Source: CAYXRK01 sp964467615
GTDB lineage: Bacteria > Hydrogenedentota > Hydrogenedentia > Hydrogenedentales > GCA-2746185
NCBI GenBank assembly: GCA_964467615.1
Contig: CAYXRK010000024.1
Location: 1-35,716, forward strand
Reading direction: 5' to 3'
Length of the DNA stretch: 35,716 bases
Position numbers and translations under genes: made by a program. The notes under the pieces were generated by a model that saw only the letters and a list, made by a program, of their open reading frames with translations, did not search any database and had not been told where the DNA came from. This document shows, piece after piece, positions 1 through 8,048 of this stretch (position 1 is the first letter of the stretch; every line of letters begins with the position of its first letter).

Positions 1-316
1 GAGAGTAAGGGGCGTGAATGTGACGATTCCGCCAAACCGCGAGGGTTTGTCTTATCTCTCCCATACCGCTTCGCGAATGCGAAACTTATGGGTAGGATTT
101 AGCACCTGGCCTCCCCGAAATAAAAGGGGAGCGGTTGCCGCGGTTTCAAAGGGCCTGTCCCTCCACCGCTCTTGATAAGAGAACACGATTCAACTGTCAA
201 ACACAGTATAGCAACCGTTGAGGGCCGCGTCAATAGTCGATTCGGCGTGCGGTTGGCCCGGCGGTGATTGCGGTATTAGGGCTCGCGGGACTACTCTAAC
301 GCCAAGGACGGCCCGA
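1..316. other. Upstream region without a convincing gene
   Basis: No reading frame here looks like protein. The open frame that precedes the DUF2157 gene (from 218) encodes an Arg/Gly-rich stretch that does not resemble the family, so it was trimmed. Two small hairpins are visible: ctcccc/ggggag around 112-133 and ctctt/aagag around 170-182. Neither is followed by a T-run on either strand. An AAGGA ribosome binding site at 304-308 belongs to the next gene. Confidence 0.5.
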
Positions 317-1636
317 ATGAAACGTGCGACAGGAATTGCCTGGCTACTCGACGAACTCCCGGCGCTGGTGCGAGACGGGGTGCTCGAGGAGGATGCCGCG
401 CAGCGCTTGCGGAACCACTATGGCCCGCTGCTCCCCCAACACCGGACGAACTGGGGAATAGTCGTCAGCAGCGTGTTGGGATCGGCGCTGATTGGGCTGG
501 GAATCATATTGGTTCTCGCCGTCAATTGGGAGATGCTGAGCCGACCGGTCCGCACCGGCATCGCGTTGGGGCCGATGCTGATCGGCCAAGGCATTTGCGC
601 CTGGGTCATATGGGCGAGGGCGGAATCGACCGCTTGGCGCGAGGGCGCGAGTCTGTTCTTGGCGTTGACGGTCGGCGCAGCCATTGCATTGGTCGGCCAG
701 ACGTATCACATCGCCGGCGACTTCGGGACGTTCGTGCTGACGTGGTCGTTGTTGGCTGTGCCGCTCGTGTACCTGATGAACGGGACCACCGTTGCGATCG
801 CATATTTGGTTGGGATAACAGTTTGGGCGGGTGACGCGCAATCAGGCCACGAGCACGCAATGTGGTTTTGGCCGCTCGCGGCCGTCGTGGCGCCCTATGT
901 GCTTTTGAAAACGCGCGAGGACCGCTACGGTCCGCGCGCGATGTGGCTCTTGTGGACGGTGTGTATTTGCCTGTGCATCGCGACGGGCATCGTGTTGGAA
1001 AAGAACCTGCCGGGAATTTGGATCGTCGTCTACTCGAGCCTGTTCAGCGTCATGTATCTGACGGGAAGCTATTGGTTCGACGAGACAAGCCTGCCGGGGC
1101 AGCGGCCGTTTCAGACTGTGGGCGCGGGCGGCATAGCAGTGCTGACGCTTCTGTTCTCGTTCGAGTGGCCGTGGCGACAGATTGGGTGGCATTACTACCG
1201 ATCGGGGTACGGATACTCCGTCGCGGCGGGTGTTCTCGACTATGTGTTCGTCGCGGTACTTTTCGTGTGCGCGATCGCGTTGCTGGTTACGTCGGTGCGC
1301 CGGCGCCGCAGCGATGTGATTGTTCCGGCGGCGATGCCAATACTCTCGACCGCCGGCTATATCCTGGCGGCGGTGTGGGAAGAGAATGAATCAATCGCGT
1401 GGGCTTTCAATCTGTTTGGCTTGGTGCTCGGGGTCTGGACAATTCGCCTGGGGATAACGCGGGACCGCCTGTACGTCATTAACGTGGGAATGCTTATGGT
1501 GTCGGCGCTGATCTTGGTGCGGTTTTTCGATAGCTCGATGAGTTTTGTTGTGCGCGGCGTGGTGTTCATCCTCGTTGGCGCGGCGTTTCTGGCGAGTAAC
1601 GTGATGCTTCTCCAACGCCGGAGGAAGGCCGCATGA
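317..1636 (+). CDS. DUF2157 multi-pass membrane protein
   Basis: A predicted inner-membrane protein of 439 residues with a short cytosolic N-terminal helix region (LLDELPALVRDGVL..DAAQRL) followed by at least twelve hydrophobic segments. The N-terminal pattern, the Gly-Gln-x-Tyr-x-Ile-x-Gly-Asp motif after the third membrane segment and the membrane layout match the DUF2157 family, whose biochemical role is not known. I chose the ATG at 317 because AAGGA lies 8 bases upstream and the family N-terminus begins there; the same frame is open back to 218 but that extension is not family-like. The gene ends in an ATGA overlap with the GDYXXLXY protein gene, a partner often found beside DUF2157 genes, so the two are very probably co-translated and may work together in the membrane. 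Confidence 0.85.
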   Translation: MKRATGIAWLLDELPALVRDGVLEEDAAQRLRNHYGPLLPQHRTNWGIVVSSVLGSALIGLGIILVLAVNWEMLSRPVRTGIALGPMLIGQGICAWVIWARAESTAWREGASLFLALTVGAAIALVGQTYHIAGDFGTFVLTWSLLAVPLVYLMNGTTVAIAYLVGITVWAGDAQSGHEHAMWFWPLAAVVAPYVLLKTREDRYGPRAMWLLWTVCICLCIATGIVLEKNLPGIWIVVYSSLFSVMYLTGSYWFDETSLPGQRPFQTVGAGGIAVLTLLFSFEWPWRQIGWHYYRSGYGYSVAAGVLDYVFVAVLFVCAIALLVTSVRRRRSDVIVPAAMPILSTAGYILAAVWEENESIAWAFNLFGLVLGVWTIRLGITRDRLYVINVGMLMVSALILVRFFDSSMSFVVRGVVFILVGAAFLASNVMLLQRRRKAA

Positions 1637-2205
1637 ACAAATCGATTCGGATCGGACTGCTTTGCGTTGTCGGTCTTGCTCAGTTATCGGCGCCCGTTTC
1701 GATGATTCTTGGGCAAGAACGGGTCCTTCGCGAGGGTTCGCAGTACAAATTCAAGACCGCGCCCGTTGATCCGTACGATGCGTTTCGCGGGCGCTATGTC
1801 GCGCTGTCGTACGAGAACAATTTCGTTCCGATCGAACCGACCGTGCTCGTTGAAGACGGTACGCGAGTGTGTGCGATATTGGCGGTTGATTCGGACGGCT
1901 TCGCGCGATTCGATCGGATCGAGCTTCGCAAGCCGGCATCGGGCGACTACGTCGAAACACACGCGCTCTGGACAGACGAGGGGAAGCTGTATCTGGACCT
2001 CCCGTTCGATCGATACTACATGCGCGAAGAACTTGCGCCCCAAGCCGAAATTGCCTACCGCGAACATAGCATCAACTTTGGCGTGCACGATGCTTACGTC
2101 GCTGTCCGTGTACGGAAGGGCAGCGCGGCCGTCGAAGAACTGTTCATCGACGGAAAGCCCATCTATGAGTATCTGGCCGAGGCGCCGGAACAATCCGAGC
2201 CATAG
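1633..2205 (+). CDS. GDYXXLXY-family exported protein
   Basis: A 190-residue protein with an N-terminal hydrophobic signal or anchor (residues about 5-25), then a beta-rich domain. The family-defining motif Gly-Asp-Tyr-x-x-Leu-x-Tyr appears near residues 53-60 as GRYVALSY, with Arg in place of the usual Asp. This family is known mainly as the downstream neighbour of DUF2157/DUF4401 membrane proteins; no activity is established. The start is fixed by the ATGA overlap with the preceding gene and by a GGAGGAAGG ribosome binding site just upstream. The bulk of the protein probably faces the periplasm and may cap or regulate the membrane partner; that is inference. Confidence 0.82.
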   Translation: MNKSIRIGLLCVVGLAQLSAPVSMILGQERVLREGSQYKFKTAPVDPYDAFRGRYVALSYENNFVPIEPTVLVEDGTRVCAILAVDSDGFARFDRIELRKPASGDYVETHALWTDEGKLYLDLPFDRYYMREELAPQAEIAYREHSINFGVHDAYVAVRVRKGSAAVEELFIDGKPIYEYLAEAPEQSEP

Positions 2206-2268
2206 CCAAGTTCCGGCCTCGGCGCGCGATAGTCGGCCATGACCATCACACACATGGAGTTACATCTC

Positions 2269-3312
2269 ATGGCAGAATTGACGTCCCCCGCCCCACTACC
2301 CCAGGACATCGTGATTCAGATGGTCATCGGCGGCTGGGTCTCGAAGACGATCGCCGAAGTCACGCGGCTTGATGTGCCCGACGTCTTGAAAAAGAACGGC
2401 GCGTTGACGGCAAAGGACTTGGTCGAAAAGTTCGGCGTACCGGCGCACGCCGATTCGCTCCATCGTGCATTGCGCGCCTGCGCCAGCATCGGCCTTTTTA
2501 TGGAAAACGCCGATGGCCGCTACGGCCCCACGCCACTTTCGGATACGTTGACGCTGGACTCGCCGGTTTCGCTCAAGCGGCTCACGGAATCGTTCGGCGG
2601 GACGTGGTACCGGATTTGGACGGGTCTTGGCGACGCGCTTAAATCTGGGCAACCTCAGTCCAAGGCGCAACTGGGCATGGAATTTTGGGATTTCCTGAAC
2701 GCGAATCCCGCGGAAATGGAAGCGTTTGGCGAAGCGATGAAGTCGAACAGCATGCGATCTCTCAACGGTGTCCTGGAACTATACGACTTCTCGAGGTTCG
2801 AGTCCGTTGCGGACATTGCCGGAGGATTTGGCCACTTGGCGATCGCGCTGTTGCAAAAGTATCCCAATCTCCGAGCGATAGTGATGGACATGCCAAAGCT
2901 GATGCCTATCGCGAAGGGGCATTTGCCCAACGATTCGAGTGTGACGTCCCGGATCGAATTCATCGGCGGCGACATGTTTGAAGACGTCCCCTCGGCTCAG
3001 GTGTACATCATGAAGCACATCATCCACGACTGGGACGACGCGCGTTGCGTCGCGCTCCTTCAGCATTGCGTGAAGCGAATGCAAGGCGACGGCCGGGTGC
3101 TGTGCGTGGATGCGGTGCTCCCGCCGGCCGGAGACTCAGGGTTTGCGCCGGCGAAATTTCTCGATCTGAACATGCTCGTTTCCATACCCGGAAAGGAACG
3201 GACTCTCGCTGAGTGGAAAGTGCTGTACGACGCAGCGGGTCTCAAGGTGACGAATGTGTTTCCGCTCCACGACAATTTCGGAACCAGCATCATCGAAGGC
3301 GTCAAGAAATAG
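2269..3312 (+). CDS. SAM-dependent O-methyltransferase (AdoMet MT family 2, COMT-like)
   Basis: A 347-residue class I methyltransferase of the type that methylates hydroxyl groups of small aromatic or polyketide substrates. Residues about 10-95 form the winged-helix dimerisation domain; the SAM-binding glycine motif is VADIAGGFGH (about 180-189), followed by the acidic residue region VMDMPK. The HDWDD motif at 253-257 carries the His used as general base in caffeate-type O-methyltransferases. I chose ATG 2269 because GGAG sits 9 bases upstream; ATGs at 2239 and 2254 have no such site. It follows the GDYXXLXY gene by 63 bases and may be read from the same transcript. The substrate cannot be told from the sequence, and no biosynthetic partner lies next to it. 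Confidence 0.88.
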   Translation: MAELTSPAPLPQDIVIQMVIGGWVSKTIAEVTRLDVPDVLKKNGALTAKDLVEKFGVPAHADSLHRALRACASIGLFMENADGRYGPTPLSDTLTLDSPVSLKRLTESFGGTWYRIWTGLGDALKSGQPQSKAQLGMEFWDFLNANPAEMEAFGEAMKSNSMRSLNGVLELYDFSRFESVADIAGGFGHLAIALLQKYPNLRAIVMDMPKLMPIAKGHLPNDSSVTSRIEFIGGDMFEDVPSAQVYIMKHIIHDWDDARCVALLQHCVKRMQGDGRVLCVDAVLPPAGDSGFAPAKFLDLNMLVSIPGKERTLAEWKVLYDAAGLKVTNVFPLHDNFGTSIIEGVKK

Positions 3313-3394
3313 TCGTGGCCGAAGGCACGGTTCGATCGGGAACGTTTTCCAGTAGGCCCGGTTCTCTGCCGCCGCGCCTACCCTACGCGCGAGG

Positions 3395-4272
3395 TCAGCC
3401 CTGGCGCTTCGGAAGCGCGTCAACCTCCGCCATCGCAAGTTCGAAACAGGCCGGGCAATACCCGTGTGAAAACCGGGCATCGGATCGATCCATCACGTAC
3501 TTTTCCACCGCCTGCCAAAACCCTTGGTCGTCGCGAATCTGCTTGCAACCAGCGCAGATCGGAATCATCCCACTCAGCGTCTTCACGTTGGCCAGCGCCA
3601 CCTCGAGTTCCCGCGTCGCGAAGAACTGTGCTCGTCGATAGTGGTGCAAGCGCCACGAGGCCAAGATCCCAGTCGCATTCACGATTAAGAACGCCAAAAT
3701 CATCGAAAAAAGAGAGGCGCCGCTCACCCCCTTTTTTACCACGACTAGAATCACGATGGTGCCCGCCGAGGTGACGAACATCGGAATCAATTGGAACAGC
3801 CAACGATTGTGGATCAGAAAGAAGAATATCGCGACGCTTGCGACCAAGAGTGATGCCCCATGGACGTACTCCGGTGGCCGTGACGCCGAGATAGCGAGGC
3901 CCAATGCCGACATGGAAATGGTCCAACTCAAAACGATGCTGTCTCGAATGGTCGCCGTCCTAAAGCCGTTCAGAAAAATGATGGCCGCGATCGTGTAGAG
4001 GATCATCACAATGCGCGCGTCGCCAGCGCGTAGAATGGCGCGGTCGGGCCTAACAAGGTGTAGTCCGCGGAGGCCGAGAACAATGTCGGCACTAACAGCA
4101 GGAGCATTCCTAAGTGCGTGGCCGTTCGATCGCCGCGCCAAGCAGAACGACGATATTCGGCCTCGAGCTCCGCCGATCGAAACGAGGCCCATCGAATTTC
4201 GGGCGAATAACCGTCCAGGCGTTCCACGTCCACGTTGCCCCGCGCGTTAAAGGCGGCGCTGACACTTTCCAT
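3395..4272 (-). pseudogene. Six-TM sensor-like protein with CxxC...CxxC tail, split by a frameshift
   Basis: Two overlapping minus-strand frames together make one sensible protein. The first, from ATG 4272 with GGAGG 8 bases upstream, gives a cytosolic segment (ASFRSAELEAEYRR) and a first membrane helix, and stops at 4006. The second frame continues from about 4015 with five more membrane helices, a short coiled region and a C-terminal domain with ICAGCKQI and YCPAC. That tail (two CxxC pairs around a Phe-Trp centre) is familiar as a cytosolic module after PAS or membrane sensor regions in signalling proteins. Inserting one base in the GCGCGC run near 4008-4015 would restore a protein of about 291 residues. 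It may be a true pseudogene, a programmed shift or an assembly error in an alternating GC run. A direct ligand or output is not evident. Confidence 0.7.
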
Positions 4273-4391
4273 GCGGCTGTCCTCCGCGAAACCCCGCGCC
4301 CCGCGCCCACCCAGGCGGCTACCAAAGCGCATGACTACCGGCGATCAAACATAGTAACCGGGCGGAACTATTCCTTTCCATTCCATGACGG

Positions 4392-4538
4392 GGGGCCTGC
4401 GTCTTGAAAGTGGGAAGTGCCGTAGCTCCCGTTTGTAACGGGAGACCGAGTGACTCCCTTTACAAAAGGGAGCTACGAGATGCGCCGCTTGAGTTCATAG
4501 GTCTGGCGGCGCATTCCTACTTTCCTGACGCAGGCCCC
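4392..4538. repeat. Compound inverted repeat (REP/MITE-like), two hairpins nested in a larger stem
   Basis: Outer arms 4392-4403 (ggggcctgcgtc) and 4527-4538 are exact reverse complements, with an imperfect continuation inward (gaaagtgggaa against ttcctactttc). Inside, 4421-4430 and 4468-4477 form a second pair of arms (cgtagctccc / gggagctacg). These enclose two small hairpins: 4426-4444 (stem ctcccgtt, loop tgt) and 4455-4473 (stem ctcccttt, loop aca). No open reading frame or transposase is associated. The nested palindromes look like a non-autonomous mobile repeat. Its copy number elsewhere is unknown from this window. Confidence 0.7.
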
Positions 4539-4559
4539 TGGCTAAAGACTTTAGCCAGG
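4537..4559. repeat. Perfect 11-bp inverted repeat beside the REP-like element
   Basis: cctggctaaag (4537-4547), one central base, then its exact reverse complement 4549-4559. It abuts the compound repeat to its left and lies directly upstream of the promoter of the first toxin-antitoxin pair. There is no T-tract, so a terminator function is not supported; a dispersed palindrome is more likely. Confidence 0.6.
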
Positions 4560-4564
4560 CACGG

Positions 4565-4593
4565 ATGACGGCCTCGCGTTTGTAGGCTATACT
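4565..4593 (+). promoter_or_regulatory. Candidate sigma70-like promoter of the PIN toxin-antitoxin pair
   Basis: ATGACG (4565-4570), 17 bases, TATACT (4588-4593). The expected transcription start, near 4600, falls almost on the first codons of the antitoxin, which would make the message leaderless or nearly so; no ribosome binding site is visible before the gene. Confidence 0.45.
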
Positions 4594-4608
4594 ATTGTTA
4601 TAAGCACC

Positions 4609-4806
4609 TTGGGCGAAATCGAAGCGGCCGCGGACGCGTTGCCCGCCGCGGAAAAGCAGGAGTTGTTGCTGTTTCTAGCTGCACGGCTACGTGCGCAGCC
4701 TGATACGACGCCAGTGCCCCGAACATTCACGTATGAACAAATGAGCGATTGGATTGTGGATGACGAAAAGGAAATGCGGCGGTTCGATGACAGTTCGCTT
4801 GGGTGA
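4609..4806 (+). CDS. Putative antitoxin of a PIN-type toxin-antitoxin pair
   Basis: A small acidic protein, 65 residues from the TTG at 4609. Residues 1-30 (EIEAAADALPAAEKQELLLFLAARL) form an amphipathic helical segment typical of short antitoxin-like proteins, followed by a linker and an acidic C-terminal region that could wrap the toxin. The start is unclear: three codons upstream the frame reads ATA-AGC-ACC-TTG, where relatives of this type often begin Met-Ser-Thr-Leu, so an ancestral ATG may have become ATA. There is no Shine-Dalgarno sequence. The stop codon overlaps the GTG start of the toxin gene (GTGA), which is strong support for a coupled pair. The exact antitoxin family is not certain. 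Confidence 0.65.
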   Translation: MGEIEAAADALPAAEKQELLLFLAARLRAQPDTTPVPRTFTYEQMSDWIVDDEKEMRRFDDSSLG

Positions 4807-5225
4807 GACTGTTCCTTGACACCAGCGTGTTGTTGGCGGCCAGCGGTTCGGATCGCGGGGCATCTCGCGCGATTTTCCGCTTCGCGGAAGAATGCGGGTG
4901 GGTGCTCCTGGCCAGCCCATACGTTCTCAATGAAGTAGTTGTCAATCTGCCGCGGCTCGATCCCTCCGCCACTACCGATTGGGACCAGTTGCGGCCGCAT
5001 TTGACGTTGATGGATGACGTCTTCATGCTCGATCGAATTGCAGTGTTTGCGCCCGCCAAGGATCGGCCGATTTTGTTTAGCGCGCTGGCTTGGGCTGACG
5101 TTTTGTTGACCCTGGATCGACGCGACTTCGGCGGTCTCATTGGGGGATCATTTTACGGTCTTTCCATTCTGCCGCCCGGAACGTTTCCTGAGCGGGAACA
5201 AAGAGATGGTCGGCTGTTCAAATAG
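4803..5225 (+). CDS. PIN-domain ribonuclease toxin
   Basis: A 140-residue PIN-fold protein. The conserved acidic residues that bind Mg2+/Mn2+ can be placed at D6 (LFLDTS), E44 (LNEVV), D99 (WADVL) and D105 (TLDRRDF). Proteins of this fold in two-gene operons are usually RNA-cleaving toxins inhibited by the upstream antitoxin. The start is a GTG inside the antitoxin stop codon, so translation is coupled. The protein ends 50 bases before the convergent sialidase-fold gene. A housekeeping ribonuclease role is less likely given the partner gene. RNA target unknown. Confidence 0.78.
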   Translation: MRLFLDTSVLLAASGSDRGASRAIFRFAEECGWVLLASPYVLNEVVVNLPRLDPSATTDWDQLRPHLTLMDDVFMLDRIAVFAPAKDRPILFSALAWADVLLTLDRRDFGGLIGGSFYGLSILPPGTFPEREQRDGRLFK

Positions 5226-5275
5226 AGCGTGGACAAATCCAATCTTTCTGTCGCGCGATCAGCCTGGTTTTTGTG

Positions 5276-6352
5276 CTATGAACGCACTTCCTCAGGCTTC
5301 CAGATCGTTGCCCCAATGTACCGTTCCGGCCCGGTCTTTGCATCGCTGAAGTAATAGGTCGTGACGATGTTACCGTCGAGGCGCTGGATCGCGCGGCAGT
5401 ATCCGATGTCGCGGGAACTGCCATCGCCGCGCAGGGCCAATTCCCGCGACCATGTCCGACCCTTGTCCTCGCTCAGTTTGGTGCAAATACGCCACGGCTC
5501 CGCGCGGACGCCGTAGCTTAAGCAGAGCCGTCCATCCGCCAATTTGATTAACGCGGGCGGGTTACCGACACCGGTAGATTCCACGGGGCGGTTGAGATAA
5601 CGCCATGAGGTGCCATCGTCCTCGGACAACCAAGCGTCGATCCAGCGTTTCTCTTCGCCTTCATGGTCGCGTGTGAGCGTCAAAATCCCGTTATCGGACA
5701 GTCGTACCGAAGACGGCATGATCGAGAACGAATCCGACGGCGGTTCCGGCCCGATCCAGGACACGAAGCGCCACGTCGCGCCGCCGTCTCGGGTGCGGGC
5801 ACAGAACACGCGGCCCTCGCTTCGGTCGTGCTTCGCGGCTGTGACGAACACCATGCAGGTCTCGGGGCCATCGACGAAGTAGTCCGTTCTGGCGGCAGTG
5901 CCAGGCGTTCCGAAATTGGGCAGGCGGTAGTCGGCGCTCCACGCTTTGCCGCGATCGTAGGAATACGAGAACCGCGAGTCGCCGCTGTCGACGTCGTTCA
6001 TTCGCAAGGTCATCGCGAAATCCGCGTGGGCGAAGTCAATTCCTCCGGGGCATTGCTCCAACGGCGGGATTTTTAGACCGGGGGTTTCCGTTCCGTGCAA
6101 GGATGCGCCGCGCGGAACCAGAAAGCCTTTCTCCGCGGGATACTCGATGGACCACGTGACGCCGCCATCGAGACTGCGCGCGAGGAGGTGCTCCTCCGGT
6201 TTGTCGCGGTCGATGTTATGGCGGTCCCCCAGATCCTTGTAGTAGCCGCGAGAGAACCCGACGAGAATCTCGTTGCCCCAATTCCACATGCCGTGGTTCG
6301 CCGGCCAACCGCCAAACCGGCCCTGCTCGAAATAAACCTTGACGTGTTGCAT
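5276..6352 (-). CDS. Sialidase-fold (BNR/Asp-box) protein
   Basis: A 358-residue six-bladed beta-propeller protein of the sialidase superfamily. Five Asp-box motifs (Ser-x-Asp-x-Gly-x-Thr-Trp) are visible: SLDGGVTW (60-67), SYDRGKAW, TRDGGATW, SEDDGTSW and SEDKGRTW. There is no signal peptide, so the protein appears cytosolic unless exported by an unusual route. Many such proteins in environmental bacteria act on sugars other than sialic acid; true sialidase activity cannot be claimed because the Arg triad was not confirmed. The ATG at 6352 has a GAGG only 4 bases upstream. It is transcribed alone, divergently from the zinc-ribbon gene. Confidence 0.82.
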   Translation of the reverse strand: MQHVKVYFEQGRFGGWPANHGMWNWGNEILVGFSRGYYKDLGDRHNIDRDKPEEHLLARSLDGGVTWSIEYPAEKGFLVPRGASLHGTETPGLKIPPLEQCPGGIDFAHADFAMTLRMNDVDSGDSRFSYSYDRGKAWSADYRLPNFGTPGTAARTDYFVDGPETCMVFVTAAKHDRSEGRVFCARTRDGGATWRFVSWIGPEPPSDSFSIMPSSVRLSDNGILTLTRDHEGEEKRWIDAWLSEDDGTSWRYLNRPVESTGVGNPPALIKLADGRLCLSYGVRAEPWRICTKLSEDKGRTWSRELALRGDGSSRDIGYCRAIQRLDGNIVTTYYFSDAKTGPERYIGATIWKPEEVRS

Positions 6353-6361
6353 GATGCCTCG

Positions 6362-6394
6362 TTGACCGTTTTGACCAAGGGTGGCATAATGCCA
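6362..6394 (+). promoter_or_regulatory. Sigma70-like promoter with an operator-like palindrome on the -10 box
   Basis: TTGACC (6362-6367), 17 bases, CATAAT (6385-6390), one base off each consensus box. The palindrome TGGCAT-a-ATGCCA (6382-6394) covers the -10 element, a usual place for a repressor. It lies between the divergent sialidase-fold gene and the zinc-ribbon gene, so one factor could control both. Predicted start near 6397. Confidence 0.55.
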
Positions 6395-6453
6395 ACTCGT
6401 TGGCGAAGATGCGAATGGCGTGGCGGCTGCATCGTCGGGCAGGGGGAGGAAGC

Positions 6454-6795
6454 GTGGCGCTGGGCATTCAATCGAGTTGCAACAATCACCCCGCCATTGA
6501 AGCGGTGGGGCGTTGCAAACAATGTGGCAAACCCTTCTGCGGATCGTGCCAAATCAAAGGCGCGACCGGGAACTTTTGCAGCGAAGAGTGCAAACAGAAG
6601 CACGAGGTCTTCACGCAGCGTTCGCAAAAACTGGACGACATGAGCAAGAAACGGGGCTTCGCCCGTCGTCTCGGTAATTTGATCAAGACGATCCTTATTT
6701 GGGGCGTTATCGTTTTGGTGGCCGGCGGCGTCGCCACCTATTTTGGCGTGAACATACCGGTATTGAGCGATTTCATTCGCAACATCATCAATTAG
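6454..6795 (+). CDS. Zinc-ribbon/B-box-like protein with one C-terminal TM helix
   Basis: A 113-residue protein. The N-terminal half holds a metal-binding pattern: C9 and H12, C21xxC24, C29xxC32, C42 and C46, H50, as in small B-box-like zinc fingers. A basic linker (KKRGFARR) follows, then one hydrophobic helix (about 79-97). It is probably an inner-membrane protein with a cytosolic zinc domain. I chose GTG 6454 because GGAGG lies 4 bases upstream and the metal motif begins soon after. ATGs at 6409 and 6415 are alternatives; the TTG at 6400 would sit almost on the predicted transcript start. It is followed after 20 bases by the TPR-like gene, so the two are likely one operon. No known function. 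Confidence 0.72.
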   Translation: MALGIQSSCNNHPAIEAVGRCKQCGKPFCGSCQIKGATGNFCSEECKQKHEVFTQRSQKLDDMSKKRGFARRLGNLIKTILIWGVIVLVAGGVATYFGVNIPVLSDFIRNIIN

Positions 6796-6815
6796 GAAGC
6801 TCCTGGAGAAAAGTC

Positions 6816-7307
6816 ATGGATATGAGCAAGATTGTCTGGCCGGTAATTATTTTGGCCGTGGTGGGCCTGGGTTGGCTCGGCACGAGCGGCGGCACGAGCT
6901 ACATGTACAAGCAATACACCAAGAGCACGGTCGGCGAGGATGTCAACAAAGACGTCAAGAACGAGGCGAGCCTTTCGAAGCTGGCCGGGTTCTTGATGAA
7001 GACCTTTCAGTACAAGAGGGCGGCCGAGTACTACCAGACGGCAATAGATCGGTATACCACCGAATCGTCCGTCGGCAAGAATTACTGGATGAACATCTAC
7101 AACCAAACCCGCTGCTACGAGAAGCTGGACGACAACGACAAGGCGGCGGACAACTTGGTTTATTTACGCGACAACAACGCGGACGGTATAGATGAGCGCG
7201 TACCTGACTACGACACGCTCAATCTTCGCCTTCAAAAGCTCGTCGAGGTATTTCAACTCGATCCCGTGAAGTACAAAGCCGACCCTGGCAAACGACAGAA
7301 GCAGTAG
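6816..7307 (+). CDS. Membrane-anchored TPR-like protein
   Basis: A 163-residue protein with an N-terminal membrane anchor (residues about 5-22, IVWPVIILAVVGLGWLG) and a helical C-terminal region. The pieces KRAAEYYQTAIDRY and YNQTRCYEKLDDNDKAADNL have the helix-turn-helix spacing and small/aromatic pattern of tetratricopeptide repeats, so a protein-binding scaffold is likely. ATG 6816 has GGAG 7 bases upstream. It lies in an apparent operon between the zinc-ribbon gene and the RlmB-type gene (18-base gap), but those neighbours do not define its partner. I do not recognise a named family. Confidence 0.72.
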   Translation: MDMSKIVWPVIILAVVGLGWLGTSGGTSYMYKQYTKSTVGEDVNKDVKNEASLSKLAGFLMKTFQYKRAAEYYQTAIDRYTTESSVGKNYWMNIYNQTRCYEKLDDNDKAADNLVYLRDNNADGIDERVPDYDTLNLRLQKLVEVFQLDPVKYKADPGKRQKQ

Positions 7308-7325
7308 GCCGTCTCGCAGCCGCGC

Positions 7326-8048
7326 GTGAAACGGGAACGCATCTATGGCCGCCAGTCGGTACTCGAATGCTTGCGGGCGCGGCGGCGCCGGGCGCACCGG
7401 TTGTATTTGCTTCAAGACGCGCGCGGCGTTGAGGCAATCCTGGAGGCCGCGGCGTCCGTTCCCCTCGAGCAGTGTGGCCGACGCGACTTGGATCGCATCA
7501 CGGACGACGGCACGCACCAGGGCGTCGTACTGGAAGTCGATCCGCTGCCGGTGGCCAATGCCGACTCGTGGGACCCCAGTCGCCTGCCACAAGAAGCGAT
7601 CGTGGTCGTTCTCGACGGCGTCGAGGACCCGCACAACTTCGGGGCGATTGCCCGCTCCGCGTGCGCATTCGGGGCGCACGCGCTCGTGTTCGGAAAGGAC
7701 CGCGCAGCGCCGCTTTCCGCTGTTACATGCAAAAGCGCAGCAGGCGCCCTCGAACACCTGACGCTGATCCAGGCGACGAATCTGGTCCGCGCGATTGACC
7801 GCCTCAAGGAAGCCGATTTCTGGGTCTACGCGCTCGACGCTGACGCTGACAACATTCTTTGGCGCGTGGACCTCCTCAAGCGCGTCGCCATCGTCATCGG
7901 CGCAGAGGGCAAGGGGATCCGGAGACTCGTGCGCGAACACTGCGATGCGGCGGTCTCGATCCCGCTCGCGGGCCCGATCCCATCCCTCAACGCGTCGACG
8001 GCCGCCGCGATCGCGCTGGCAGAGATCGTCCGTCAACGCAGCGGTTAG
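7326..8048 (+). CDS. rlmB: 23S rRNA 2'-O-ribose methyltransferase, RlmB/TrmH (SpoU) family
   Basis: A 240-residue SPOUT methyltransferase with the deep trefoil-knot fold. The N-terminal substrate-binding domain (residues 1-75, beginning IYGRQSVLECL) is that of the RlmB type, which methylates the ribose of G2251 in the 23S rRNA P-loop. The three SpoU motifs are present: VVLDGVEDPHNFGAIARSA (94-112, with N104 and catalytic-type R110), VIGAEGKGIRRLV (190-202) and SIPLAGPIPSLNAS (211-224). It starts at GTG 7326. The stop overlaps the convergent redoxin stop by 4 bases. Other TrmH-family rRNA targets are possible, but the size and N-terminal domain favour RlmB. Confidence 0.88.
   Translation: MKRERIYGRQSVLECLRARRRRAHRLYLLQDARGVEAILEAAASVPLEQCGRRDLDRITDDGTHQGVVLEVDPLPVANADSWDPSRLPQEAIVVVLDGVEDPHNFGAIARSACAFGAHALVFGKDRAAPLSAVTCKSAAGALEHLTLIQATNLVRAIDRLKEADFWVYALDADADNILWRVDLLKRVAIVIGAEGKGIRRLVREHCDAAVSIPLAGPIPSLNASTAAAIALAEIVRQRSG

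Noticed and set aside
112..133. Hairpin ctcccc/ggggag as a terminator
   Set aside because: No T-run follows on either strand and no gene end is seen next to it.
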